Source: Apium graveolens (lineage: Eukaryota > Streptophyta > Magnoliopsida > Apiales > Apiaceae). From it: a stretch of DNA of 64,000 bases. The notes beneath the pieces were generated by a model. That model saw nothing but the letters and a program-made list of their open reading frames with translations, was not told where the DNA came from and ran no database searches. Below, piece by piece: positions 11,284 through 22,254 of this stretch. The stretch lies in NCBI RefSeq assembly GCF_009905375.1, contig NC_133656.1, positions 235,919,111 to 235,983,110 on the forward strand, in the 5' to 3' direction. Position numbers and translations under genes: made by a program. Each line of letters starts with the position of its first letter. Position 1 is the first letter of the stretch.

Positions 11284-12213
11284 CACACATTTCAGAGTGG
11301 GTGCCGAGAAGGTTCTTCTGTATAACTGATCATTTTCCAAGAAGAAGCGACCGACCTTGTGCTTCAGGTACTTTGCTTTATTCTTGTCTTCCGGGAGTGT
11401 TCCGTCTTTTAAATATGTTATGAAGGGAGTCATCCAGTTATCCGGACTGCTGATGCATAAGATCTCTATCTTTTCAGTGCTTGGAGTCTGCAGCTCTTCA
11501 AAGTAGACCGAAGAACTTAGGTTTGAGGAATTTTGCACTAACCTGGAGAGCTCGTCCGCTTTGTTGTTCTCTTCCCTGTTGATCTGTATGATGGTGGTGC
11601 CCGGGATGGATTCTAAGAGACCCCTAACCATTGTCTGGTATTGGGCCAACTTTTCGTCCTTGGCGACATATTCACCATTCGTCTGCCTGACGACTATCTG
11701 AGAGTCACTGTGTACAACCAGGCTCTTCACTCCAAGGGACTATGCTAACCTGAGCCCCGACAACAAGGCTTCATATTCGGTTTGGTTGTTTGTCGCTTTG
11801 AAGGCGAAGGTAATTGCTTGCTGAATGATGAAACCTTCGGGACTAATTAATCGAAATAAGACCAGCTCCAGATCTTTTGGCTGTCGATGACCCATCCATA
11901 TTGAGCTTTCAGGAGTCTGTGCTTGGAGCTTCATTTTCACATATGGCTCCACTAGGTGCGGGTTATTGTGGTTTGGGGAAGGTATACTCCATTACGAATT
12001 TAGCCAGGTCCAGGGCCTTTATTGCTGTTCGTGGTACAAATTTGATGTTGAACTATTTTGCTCAATTGCCCAGTTGACCAGTCTCCCAGACGCATCTGGG
12101 TTGTGAATGATCTTTCTTAGCTGTTGATCCGTAACCACTCTCATCTCTCGACCTTGGAAATATTGCCTTAACTTTCTGCTAAAGTGCACGAGGGTTAAGG
12201 CGAATTTTTCCAA
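11284..12213 (-). pseudogene. Gypsy RNase H and integrase N-terminus
   Basis: Minus-strand frames show the RT connection (EKFALTLVHFSRKLRQYFQG, VVTDQQLRKI, then SGRLVNWAIE). After that comes an RNase H domain with TEYEALLSGLRLA and VVHSDSQIVVRQTNGEY, and a second segment ending QLYRRTFSAP, the start of the integrase zinc-binding region. Stops and frameshifts separate the pieces (near 12,040, 11,950 and 11,735). This order is typical of Tat-lineage Gypsy elements, which carry an additional RNase H. Confidence 0.85.
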
Positions 12214-12896
12214 GTTTGGGTACCGAGTCTCGGCATCTTTGAGTACTTGGATGACATAGTAAACGGGTTTCTGGACCCCTCCCTCTTCCCGAACAAGAGT
12301 CGAAGAGACAACTTTCGGGCCGACGACGATGTAGAGGGACAGGGGTTCTCCAGGCTTTGCTTTTGATAATACCGGGGGTTCATCGAATGTTGCTTAACCT
12401 CCTCAAAGGCTGTATTGTACCCAGGGGTCCAATCTATTAACTTTTTGTTTCGGGCGCCTTTAGCAGTTCGAAGAATGAGAGACATTTTTCTGTAAGCTTC
12501 GGGATAAACCTGCGAAGGGCTGCGAGGCATCCCGCCAACTTTTGGATATCATTCTGAGTGCTGGGTATCTTCATTTCCATTATGACATTTATTTTCTCTG
12601 GATTTGCTTCGATTCCTCTCTCGCTTATTAGGAAACCAAGGAAATTGCCAGAGGGGACTCCGGACACACACTTCTCCGGATTAAACTTCATTTGGTACTT
12701 GCACAGGTTGTCGAAGCATTCTCTGAGATCCTTTATGTGATCCAAGGCTAAGACCGACTTGGAGATAATGTCATCGACGTAAGACTCCATGTTGATCCTT
12801 GAAAATAGTATTCATCATCTTCTGGTAAGTGGCCCCGATGTTAATGAGCCCGAAGGGCTTCATGATAAAGGCGTATACCGCTCGGTGGGTGATAAT
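12195..12896 (-). pseudogene. Gypsy reverse transcriptase, partial
   Basis: The minus strand encodes ITHRAVYAFIMKPFGLIN, then GATYQKMMN, the catalytic YVDD (near 12,780), FNPEKCVSG, NFLGFLISERGIEANPEKI and a thumb/connection region (KLIDWTPGYNTAFEEVK). There is a frameshift just before YVDD and others near 12,440 and 12,360. The domain lacks its first third because the element ends at 12,896. Confidence 0.87.
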
Positions 12897-13123
12897 ATAG
12901 TTTTGGCGCCCCATTTTCTAATTATAAAATTATTTTAATATATATGAATTTATTCGAGAAAAGATTTTCGTATATATATAGGTCCGTATCTCGCACGGGC
13001 TTTTACGCTAGTATCTAATTTATAATGTAAAGAAAAATAAACTTATTTACAAATATTTCGAACAAAATAACATTTTTTAAAATTAAATTAAAATATATTT
13101 TGATAATTAAATTACAGAATTAA
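12897..13123. other. AT-rich junction
   Basis: No gene is seen. GGTCCGTATCTCGCACGGGC near 12,983 resembles a motif common at ends of some plant repeats (CACGGG palindromes), but I could not delimit an element. Confidence 0.35.
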
Positions 13124-13724
13124 GGGGTCGTTTGGTTCATCTCGGGGAAACGAAATGAAATCGAGAAAGGGTAAGAAGGAGAAATGAAAGTAAAGACCCA
13201 GAATTGTTTTACGTGTTTGGTTCAGATCCGGAAACGGAATGACAATTTACATGATTATATTTATTTTTTATTTTTTAATATTAAACAATCTCAGTATAGT
13301 CAAATATATTTATATTATAGAGTAACAGTATAATATATTAACATTATAATAAATAAACAAATTTAATTATTTAATAACACCATTAACTTTTTTAATAAAT
13401 TAACATATAAATTTATATCAAAATTATTTTTAATTTATAAAAACTAAATTATAAATCATTTTTAATTTTTGAAATTAATTTTGCATACTGATGTATTTTT
13501 TTGGTCCAAGATTTAAATTATAATTGAAATAAGAAAATAAAAATGGGAAAGGGTGTTCAAATACCTAGTGGGAGGTGGGGAATGGAGTTTGAGGAATAAG
13601 GGGTAAACCTACAACTAAAAAAAGGGAAAGTAAATGATTGTTTTTACTAAACAAACATCAACAAAGGGAATTACCACAATTCTTTCCCTTTCCCTTTGTT
13701 GAATACCTTGTACCAAACGCATCC
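13124..13724. mobile_element. PIF/Harbinger-like (Tourist) MITE
   Basis: The element begins GGGGTCGTTTGGT and ends ACCAAACGCATCC. These are inverted with a few mismatches and flanked by TAA on both sides (13,121-13,123 and 13,725-13,727), the 3-bp target of PIF/Harbinger elements. The subterminal parts carry inverted GGGAAAGG / CCTTTCCC stretches. It has no transposase frame. It lies about 570 bp upstream of the acetyltransferase start codon. Confidence 0.75.
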
Positions 13725-13799
13725 TAATATTTTTATAACAAAAAAAGTCAGAAAAAACAGTTTGACTACAACAGCAAGCAGTTGCGCAAGAAACGTGCG

Positions 13800-14294
13800 G
13801 CTAAAATGAGAAGCACAATGTACCAAACTTCATCTACTCGAAACTCTCCTCCTCTTCTGTCTGAAAGCAAATCTCAGCTTCGTTTAATCCCTCTCCTCAA
13901 GGTACACACTCGCACACTATTGTGTTCTTATATCTTTTTTAATTAGTTTATTTATTTATTTGATTCCTGAGAATTTTAAATATGTTTTGAATTGTAAGAT
14001 TGTGCTTGATATACTTTAGAAAAAAAAGCATTGCTGTATAACCTCTTTAGATTAGTAACTACGGGATTAGAGAATTTATGATTCCGTGATCGGATAATTT
14101 TAATATTTCTCGAAATTAAAAATACACCGTATTTATTATGTTATAACCAGAAAGAAATGTTAATTATAAGGAGGTTTTATTATATGTAGTTACTTCGGGA
14201 TGTTGTACATAATTTAATTAAGGCTTCATTATAAGACCTTTCTGTTTTGGAAGAGTTGGTTACTGATGTTTTTGTAGGAGTGATAGTATTCATA
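13800..14294 (+). promoter_or_regulatory. 5' leader of serine acetyltransferase gene with a leader intron
   Basis: A C/T-rich stretch (13,845-13,901) ends CTCAAG followed by GTACAC, a good splice donor at 13,902. A T-rich run ending TTTTTGTAG supplies an acceptor at 14,277. This suggests a non-coding first exon ending at 13,901, a 376-bp intron and a coding exon from 14,278. The transcription start is not resolved and no clear TATA box was identified. Confidence 0.5.
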
Positions 14295-15785
14295 ATGCCA
14301 GCTGGGGAATATTTGTACACTACGCCACAACCAACAGCAGGTTCTAATGAGGAAGAAGCCTGGCTGTGGGCACAGATTAAGGCTGAGGCGCGTCGAGACG
14401 CAGATTCTGAGCCTGCGTTAGCTAGTTACTTATACTCAACTATACTCTCTCATTCTTCTCTTGAGAGATCACTTTCGTTTCACCTTGGTAACAAGCTTTG
14501 TTCGTCCACGCTCTTGTCGACATTGCTCTATGACATGTTCCTCAACACATTCTCCAATGATGCTGCTCTTCGGTCTGCCACTGTTGCTGATTTGCGTGCT
14601 GCCAGGTTCCGTGATCCTGCTTGTGTCTCGTTTGCACACTGCCTGCTTAATTACAAAGGCTTCCTTGCTTGTCAGGTCAGGAAATATAACTAGACTTGTA
14701 CATTATTTGTTCATGTTTTTTGTAGTGTTCATTACTGTGTATTTTGAAAATTGATCAGTGTCTTGTTCTTGTAAAGCAATATTGACTTATCCTAGTTTAA
14801 TTCATTTAAGGCACATCTTATAGTAGTTTCATCGTTTCTTCACATTCAATCCCAGTAAAGCAATTCCATCTCGATACATATATGCCACATTCAAATAGAG
14901 TTCTTACAAATACTGTCATTTATCTCATTTTGAATTTGTCCTTCACTCTAGATATATCATGATATTAACAAATTGGAGGTTTGTCTCCTTACACTAGAGA
15001 GAGTGGCAGGGTTGGGTAGTTGGGTAGCCCGTAGCCCAGACAGGGAATTTAAAGTTTCATCCGGTCATCTTGAAAAGCAGAAATAAGCAATTCTAAATTA
15101 CACTAAAATTATACAATAGAATACCAAAGGAGAGTTAAATAAGCTATGTACAATAAGCAATAACTATAGTTGCTTGCTTACTGGCATTAATTAGTGACAA
15201 GTGATAATCGTAAGACTGTCCACATGTCTGTAATCCGAGAGCAAGCTAAACCTCTTCAAATATCGTTTGACTAACAAGATATATTGTAATTAGGCCCATC
15301 GAGTAGCTCACAAGCTTTGGACTCAGTGTCGTCAACCGCTGGCCCTCGCACTTCAATCTCGAATCTCTGATGTCTTTGCTGTTGACATACACCCAGCTGC
15401 CAGAATTGGAAAGGGCATACTGTTTGATCATGCTACTGGAGTGGTTGTTGGGGAGACTGCTGTCATTGGTAACAATGTATCAATCCTTCACCACGTGACA
15501 CTAGGCGGGACTGGAAAGGCCGGAGGTGATCGGCACCCGAAGATTGGCGATGGGGTGCTGATCGGTGCTGGTGCAACTATACTGGGGAACGTGAAGATTG
15601 GAGAGGGAGCAAAGATTGGTGCTGGCTCAGTAGTACTCATTGATGTTCCTCCACGAACAACAGCTGTGGGAAATCCAGCAAGGCTAGTTGGAGGGAAGGA
15701 TACGCCTTCAAAGCACGAGGACGTGCCAGGGGAATCTATGGACCACACTTCTTTCATATCCGAGTGGTCTGATTATATTATTTGA
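14295..15785 (+). CDS. SERAT: serine O-acetyltransferase, cytosolic type
   Basis: This enzyme makes O-acetylserine from serine and acetyl-CoA, the committed step of cysteine synthesis. Coding exon 1 is 14,295-14,675 and exon 2 is 15,294-15,785, joined in phase 0 (CAG|gtcagg ... taattag|GCC), giving 290 residues. The N-terminal SATase domain (about 20-125) contains EARRDADSEPALASYLY and CLLNYKGFLACQ. The left-handed beta-helix acyltransferase domain (about 145-260) contains DIHPAARIGKGI, GNNVSILHHVTLGGTGK and IGAGATILGN. The tail ends SEWSDYII, with the terminal isoleucine known to dock into O-acetylserine thiol-lyase in the cysteine synthase complex. The start ATG (MPAGEYL) was chosen because there is no transit-peptide-like extension and the upstream frame needs a non-ATG start. 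Length and start fit cytosolic isoforms. No lesion is seen. Confidence 0.93.
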
Positions 15786-16715
15786 TTGTGAAATCATGGG
15801 TACTATGTGTCAGCCCCTGTAGCTTGTACAATGTTAAAGTTAGCTGGAAGAGTCTTGGTATAATGCTATATGGGCAGTTTATGTGCTCCATCTGCTGGCG
15901 GGAGTAGATAGTGTTTCCCACACTTCAATATGTTGAGATGCTTGTAGTTTAGTAAATATATTGACAAAACTGTTTATGTTAGTGCTGCTTCTACCCCAAA
16001 ATAACTATGTATGTGAAATAATTTTGAGGAACAAATGGCCTGCATCTGTATGTTATTGCAGCCTTGCTGGTTGGATCTTATTGCCAGCGTTATCTTTAGG
16101 AATTAATATTGTCATTTCATTAATTTTAATCATTGGCAAATCAGCAACCTGCGATGAAAATTAAGATAAAGAACACCGGGGAAGTGGGGAAATTGGCTAC
16201 TGTTACCTGGTTACTTTTATGTACGACAGTCTGTGACGATGTTGGATAGAGACAGCCATACATTACACATCTCTGGCTAGATGCAAGGGTAGTTGACACT
16301 TGAAGTCCGCGGTGCAGGCAGTGGCGATAGAATGAGAAAGAAAGAAGAGAGAAATTTAGAAATGTAGAAGAGGATTGTATACTTAAAAACTTAAAAAATT
16401 TGGAAACAAGAAGAAAGTAGCTAGATATAAGAATAAGTCCAGTATTCTTCAACAGTGAGACTGTTTGTTATATATGATGGAAATTGAAACTCATAAGCGG
16501 CTCTACATCAACAGTGAGACGGTAGCTAGATATATGAGCTGATATTAGGATTAGAACTCGGTTCACATTAAACAATTTTGAAAATTACATATAACAGTGA
16601 GACAGTAGCTAGATATATGATCATGGGATTGCTAGTTATTCATAAGGGGTTGTTTGTCAACACTGAGACTGTGATATACAGTGGAATTTATAGAAGATGA
16701 TGTAAAGTCTGACTC
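15786..16715. other. 3' region between convergent acetyltransferase and kinase genes
   Basis: The 3' untranslated region of the acetyltransferase probably runs to about 15,980. The rest is the shared 3' flank of two convergent genes. Parts of this interval (15,834-15,960 and 16,190-16,715) recur in the same order at 21,627-22,190. No other gene is seen. Confidence 0.6.
16448..16680. repeat. dispersed CAACAGTGAGAC motif, 4 copies
   Basis: The word AACAGTGAGAC (or AACACTGAGAC), often followed by GTAGCTAGATATATGA, occurs near 16,449, 16,509, 16,592 and 16,658 with uneven spacing. The related duplicated block at about 22,119 keeps only one copy, so the motif either expanded here or was lost there. 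Confidence 0.7.
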
Positions 16716-17289
16716 TCAGGAGGCATTTAGTTCATGTTTTCCAAATTCCGCCTCTTCATAGTTTGGTTGAGCAGTGGGTGATTCTTGTGTATATCTAATA
16801 CTCTCTAGCTCTGCTACAACTTGTCGCATAGTTGGCCTTTTCCTACCGTTCAAGTTCAAGCACCTATATGCAATGTCAGCAAATGCTATCATCTCTTCCT
16901 TTTTTCCCTCGTTAATGATCCGTGAATCAATAATATCTAATAAACGATTTTCTTCCATTGCCAATAAAAAAAATGTTGCTAAACCTCGTGCTTCATCATC
17001 AAGTCTAGCATCCAAGATTGGTTTCTGTCCAGTCAAAAGCTCAACAAGAACTACCCCAAAGCTATAAACATCACTTTTGTCAGTAAATTGGCTCGACTGA
17101 AAGTATTCAGGATCGAAGTACCCGAATGTACCTTGCACTCTTGTAGTCGTCTGGTGAGTCTGATCAATAGAAAATGATCTTGAAGTTCCAAAGTCTGCCA
17201 CCTTTGCTCTGTACTTATCATCCAGAAGTATATTTGTTGACTTAATATCTCGATGATAGATTGGAATCGATGCAGCAGAGTGTAAATAG

Positions 17290-18049
17290 TAGACTTGGCG
17301 AAATATGGATTTGGTTTGGTTATGGTTGATTAGTATGGATTTGGTTTGACTTATGATCTAAAACCAAATATAAACTATATTAATATTCAATATGGATCTA
17401 AATTGGTTTGGTTTTATATGGACTTGGACTGAAATATGGATTTTCTATATTTATGTCAAAATTGAAAAGCATATATTGTTATCCTTTAAACATGTATTTT
17501 ATTTGTATGAAAAGCTTAATAATATATATTTGTATCTATCCGGAGCATGAATATTACTGATACCTAATTTCTTTTTCTTTTAGAAAGGTAAAGATGATAA
17601 TTGAAGGCAAACAAAAATTTGATTTATAATATTATAAAATGAAGTGAGCCCCTGGTTGAATGGGGATTACAGTTCGCATTCACAAACCAACACTTAATAT
17701 TGAGAATTGGTAAAAGATATACATACACCATATATATGTATATCAATTGTCTTCTTGGACTTTTTAAATGCCATCTTTTCAGAAACTATGGATAATTTAT
17801 TAACTAACAGAGGTGAGATGTCAAGACTTAACGGCGAAGTCAGGCGCTTAGTATGTGTTCAGCAATTAGAATAACTAAGACACAGAGGGGATAAAATTTA
17901 GATACAAAAGTGGTTATCACATATTTCAATTCATATTTCAAATCCAAACCAAGACCATTTTGAAAGTGTGATTTTATGATGAACCAAATCGGAAAATATG
18001 GTTTGGTTTGGTCCGGTTTTGTGGTTTTGAATCCATTTTGCCGGGTCTA
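17290..18049. mobile_element. non-autonomous hAT element in the kinase exon
   Basis: The ends are TAGACTTGGCGAAATATGG and, inverted, TAGACCCGGCAAAATGG. Perfect 8-bp duplications gtaaatag flank it (17,282-17,289 and 18,050-18,057). Excising the element and one duplication joins the kinase frame as AGALYYLHSAA. The 760-bp body contains many GGTTTGGTTT/AAACCAAA words and no transposase frame. Confidence 0.92.
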
Positions 18050-18446
18050 GTAAATAGTAGAGAGCTCCTGCAACTTCTGTGGCAACACGTAAGCGGACAT
18101 CCCATGTAAGCGGAAAGAATTCATTCTCCTCATAAATATAGTGCATAAGTGTTCCATTGGGGATAAACTCATAAACTAGCAAAGGGATCTCTGTCTGCAA
18201 ACAACATCCATGTAGCTTTACTACATTTCTGTGGTTTATTTGTGATAAAATGACAACCTCATTAATAAAATGTTGGAGTTTGCTTTCATCTTCTATCTTG
18301 GATTTTTTCACTGCTACTATTCTTCCATCTGTCAACATTCCTTTATATACAGTACCTTGTCCTCCTTGTCCCACGATGCGATCTACATTATAGCAATCAG
18401 TTGCCTTTTCCAGCTCTTTTGAAGTAAACAATTTGATTGTCTCCAC

Positions 18447-18478
18447 GTTACCTTGACTAGAAGTTACCTTGACTAGAA
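18447..18478. repeat. 16-bp tandem duplication causing a frameshift
   Basis: The unit GTTACCTTGACTAGAA occurs twice head to tail (18,447-18,462 and 18,463-18,478). It lies in the juxtamembrane coding part of the WAK-like gene, just before the kinase domain. Sixteen bases are not a multiple of three, so the frame shifts. Confidence 0.95.
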
Positions 18479-20331
18479 GATACCTGTTGGCGTAATAATA
18501 GACCACCATTTCTTTTAAAGAATTTCTCCTCGAGTTTACGTATATTTCTTCGTCTTATTACTTTGTACAACCACCATGTAGCAGCCAACAGCACCCCTAG
18601 ACCGGCACAAGTGGCTACAGTGCCGATCAAGAGTTTAGCAAAGAAGAATTTCGCATAAAGGTAGATAACTAATGTGAGTACAGCAATTTGGCTAGACCCC
18701 ATATATGCATAAAATCATCCATATATGCATTTCGAATGAGAAAACATTTGCACAACTAGATCTATACACATTCATACATATATTTGTATATATGTATTTT
18801 ATTTTTAGCGCAATATATAGTCATATATATACTAGTTCTATCTTGTGATTTTGTCTTTTATTTAATGTGAACTCGACTATAAATTTGCACAGCTAAAGTT
18901 ATGTCGATGTGTAATTTTTATACGGTCTTTTTACCATATACTAGTACCTATTATATCTATAATCGCAACTTTCTTCACCCTGCGATCAACCTCTTCCACG
19001 CAATAAAAATTGTCAACAAGCTGCCACCCATCTTTGCACGAGCAAATGTAGTTTCCTGGTGCATTGGTACGAGAATGCTGGCATCTGTTTCTTTTGAGGG
19101 AGCTTCCTGGTTTGAATGTACACTCATCGATATCTGACATATAAAAAATCTTATCGGATGCACATCTGCAAGTTACTAGAGTGAATTACATCCTTGCAGA
19201 AGAAGAATAAACTGAAGGATGCTAATTAATAACTGAAAAGGGTTCATGCGCAACTTAATTAAGTAGTAGAAACTCACCTTGACATCCATCCGGCAAATAA
19301 GGATTTCCTTCGTTTCCTTCGTATCCTTCTCTACATGAACACAAGCTTTGATTTGTACATAAAGTGTTTTTCCCACACAAGATGCACCTCTTCTTAATAA
19401 AGGTTTCATTTCCTACAAAGGATTGACAGTCCAGGCCGTATGTTCTCCAATTCAGCACCGCAGGAACTGATTCCCTAGTTTGCAGACTGTAGATATCTTT
19501 CAAGTTTTTAAACCAGCTCTACTCAACAATGAATGCATACCTGTACTTTTTCAATTAATTACACAAAATAACGAATGAGATTATCATTTTGGAACTGGTT
19601 TCAGATTTTTCTTGTTTTTTAGATCAGCAGAATAGCATATGCATGCCCTCCGATCCCCGGGAAGGGAGCATTAAATTTTGTCAATATTGAGCATAATAGT
19701 GGAACTGGCACTGACTGGCTACAGACCTCTGGCTGCATGATGATAAGGTCTGGTTGACGAAAAATTCTGGCTCCACAAGCGTCAACAATGGCGGAAATTT
19801 TGTTTGGCAGCAATTTGTCCCAAAACAACTGTTGTCTTTCTTTTTTAGTAATGGATCGCACCTTGATATGCACCCTCCAAGTCCCAATAGGTTGGTATTC
19901 AAATTGTATAACGTCGAGGAAAACAATAAAGCAAGATTGCCGCAGCCCATGGCAGTGAATCGATTTTCAGTGTCTGAGAATGTAAATGGCCAATCTAAAG
20001 TAACAGCTGGAAGATAAGAAGATGTATTGGTACAATTTGTGGTGGATATATATTGGATAGTTAATGTGAATCGTTCCTTCTTCTAATGATATATATTCAG
20101 CACCTGCAGACCTTTTTTAGGGCCGTCGAAACCGGTGAAGTAGAAGAGGCCGCTGGAGAAAGCTTTAGCTGGTTTGGAAGAAGTGTCGCAATATATTTCC
20201 ATCGACGGGAAAGCTGAACAGTTTTCTCCGAACGGGTAAGAAATCACCAGGCTGCCACATCTTTGTTGACATGCGAGCTTTGCAACAGACTTCTTAGTAC
20301 TATTTTGTGCAAATGCTGGTTTAACACTCAT

Positions 20332-21341
20332 AGACTATTACATGTTAAAACACATTACACATATTTATTTACATGTTAAGATTTTTCTTGTGAGGTTTAA
20401 TAAATTTTGTGGTAAAATTTAATTGACTTTTTTTTATTATTAATATGATAGACCCTCCTTACTACACAAAAATTCACACCGATTATAAGGATCCAATTCA
20501 TGAAAAGTATATAAATGTAGTGATTAGAGTGTGCATGAGAACACATACTCGACAAACCGATTTGTGTTAATGTATACAATTTTGAATGCAAATGGGATAA
20601 TTGATGAATGAAAATATGTACTCATGCAATTATCATTTATCAATTTTTTGTAGGTTGTCATCTAAGTTTTGGTTTATCGGATGTGGACATGCAATTATCG
20701 TATATCATTGTTGCGTAGGTTATCATTTGAGTTTTGATTTACCACTTTTTCGTAGGTTGTCATTTAAGTTTGATTTGAGTTCATGACCTTTTTTTAGCAT
20801 GAGAAGTCTTAAACAAGTCTATGAATCAATCTTCCTCCCCTTATATTGGTTGAATAGTATAAGATTCTTTCTTCAAACATTTTAAGAACTTTAAGTTGTT
20901 TACGTAATTTGTTACAAGAACTTCGTCTATGAAAATATCTCAGATTAAAATCCTTTACCTCAAATACAGTAGATTTGGACATTTCTTTGAGGAACAGAGA
21001 ATATCCCCCCAACAAAAATGATCTTTAACAAGTTTTAACCACTCTCAAAAATTACAAAAATATCTCATCACATAGTTATAAATCTAAACTGTAAAAAACC
21101 ACTAAAATTTAAGCTTATCAAGTTCAGTTTCATTTTGATTTTTGTGGTTCAATTGCCCAGAACTTTCATCTTTCACACTCGGTCCTTATCGTCTCTCCAT
21201 TAGTCTTTTCTTACTTTTCCTCTAATGTTTTGTCTTCTTGCAAAAACTACCAGGAAGCTCACTGCACTTGTCGCAGAGGCAGAGTTGTGGAAAACAGAGA
21301 AACAAAGACAGAACCGTGGACAGTGATTGCAAATTGCAGAA
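20332..21341. other. intergenic stretch upstream of the kinase pseudogene
   Basis: No supported gene. A degenerate repeat of about 40-60 bp (TTTGTAGGTTGTCATCTAAGT and variants) occurs three times between 20,636 and 20,775. The expected signal-peptide exon of the kinase gene is absent. A minus-strand frame at 20,809-21,015 has no recognisable domain. Confidence 0.45.
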
Positions 21342-21475
21342 AATTTTCCATGACCCTGCAACTTGTGTTTCGTTTGCACACTGCCTATGTAATTACAAAG
21401 GTTATGGCCTACTTAATATTAAAGGCTCCCTTACCTGTCAGGTCAGGATTTATAACTGGACTTATTGATTATCAT
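21342..21475 (+). pseudogene. serine acetyltransferase exon 1 fragment
   Basis: The sequence repeats the end of SERAT exon 1 and the start of its intron (14,604-14,720), including CVSFAHCL, NYKG, the CAG|GTCAGG splice donor and the following intron bases. A small insertion interrupts NYKG. Exon 2 is missing. It lies in the same orientation about 6.8 kb downstream of the intact gene and begins a longer decayed duplicate. Confidence 0.85.
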
Positions 21476-22254
21476 GTTCATTTTTTTTGTAACATTATCA
21501 ATTTGAATATTAATAATGATCATAATTTTTACACTAAAGAGCATGAGGTAGGCTTGAGTAGGGCAGATAGAAAGTTTATAGTTCCATATAATACAAACTA
21601 CAATAGGAGAGTAAATTAGCTTGTATGATGTTATTGTTAGCTGGAAGAGTCTTACTATAATGCTGTAGCTGCAGTTTTCCCACACTTTAAATTGTTGAGA
21701 TACTTGTAGTGTGTATTTTATCACCGCTTTACTGGCTGAATCTATTACTGTCATTTGATAATCAAGAAGTCTTTCAAATCACTAAATGGGGTTGGAGTAA
21801 GTGTTACTTTTACATAGGACAGTCCATGGCGATGTCAAATTTATGGTAGCATCAGATTACGACAACCATATATTACATGTCTCTGGCTAGATAGTGGAAT
21901 TGACGTAGGTGGTGCAGGTAGTGGCGACACTGGGGAAAGAAAGAGGAGGAGAGAAATGTAGAAATTTGGAAGATGAATGTATGCTTGAAAGCTGAAAAAA
22001 ATTAAGGAGTTGGAAACAAGAAGAAAATTGCCAGAGATAAGAATTAGTCCAGTATTATTCCCTTCACATATATTACAGGGTATGTAGGATCACTGGTTTG
22101 TCATAAGGGGCTGTATGTCAACACTGAGACTGTGATATACCGTGGAACTTACAGAAAATGAAGTAAAGTCTGACTCCTAGGGGGGTATGTAGTTCATGTT
22201 TTCCATATTCAACCTCTTCATAGTTTTGTTGAGCAGAAGTCGATTCATGGAGCG
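21476..22254. repeat. decayed duplicate of the SERAT-kinase 3' flanks
   Basis: Blocks match in order and orientation. They are the SERAT 3' flank (GTTAGCTGGAAGAGTCTT, 15,840 vs 21,634), the region with CATCTCTGGCTAGAT (16,266 vs 21,876), the stretch ending AGTCCAGTATT (16,436 vs 22,047), and the kinase 3' end with TTCATGTTTTCC and CCTCTTCATAGTTT (16,731 vs 22,192). Identity is clearly below 100 percent, with many indels. The copy stops at about 22,254, where Copia sequence begins. Confidence 0.85.

Larger units (their letters stand above)
7606..12896 (-). mobile_element. 3' half of a Ty3/Gypsy Tat-lineage element
   Basis: Minus-strand order from high to low coordinate is RT (12,896-12,195), RNase H (12,213-11,289), integrase (11,288-9124, interrupted by a solo LTR), a long 3' untranslated region with tandem repeats (8790-8249), and an extra ORF on the opposite strand (7640-8044). 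Tat-lineage elements are known for additional, often antisense, ORFs and for hypervariable tandem repeats near the 3' end. The gag-protease end and the N-terminal part of RT are missing; the element stops abruptly at 12,896 within an ITHR-coding stretch. Confidence 0.8.
16716..20331 (-). pseudogene. wall-associated-kinase-like receptor kinase, disrupted
   Basis: Minus-strand segments follow WAK-like receptor order. They are a galacturonan-binding domain (CQQRCGSLVISYPFG, 20,331 to about 19,710), a second cysteine-rich part with VPAVLNWRTYGLDC and CREGYEG (about 19,560-19,278), an EGF-Ca module starting IDECTFKPG (19,133-18,979), and a membrane span (LIGTVATCAGLGVLLAATWW). The kinase follows with [41 protein letters not shown] and [17 protein letters not shown], ending at 16,716. 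Such receptors bind pectin outside the cell and signal inside. Lesions: no signal peptide (stop two codons before the first Met), AT-repeat frameshifts near 20,080, about 150 bp of extra sequence near 19,560-19,700, a TAG in the AFIVE segment, a 16-bp duplication near 18,460 and a hAT insertion in the kinase exon. It cannot encode a full receptor. Confidence 0.88.

Noticed and set aside
6766..12896. The same 15-bp word (tcggtgggtgataat) at 6,766-6,780 and 12,882-12,896, suggesting a target duplication around the Gypsy block
   Set aside because: The right copy is part of the RT coding sequence (ITHR), and a 15-bp match is expected by chance in 64 kb of AT-biased DNA.
14247..14294. Sixteen-codon N-terminal extension of serine acetyltransferase
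   Set aside because: It begins with TTG, not ATG, and crosses a likely splice acceptor at 14,277; the ATG at 14,295 fits the family.
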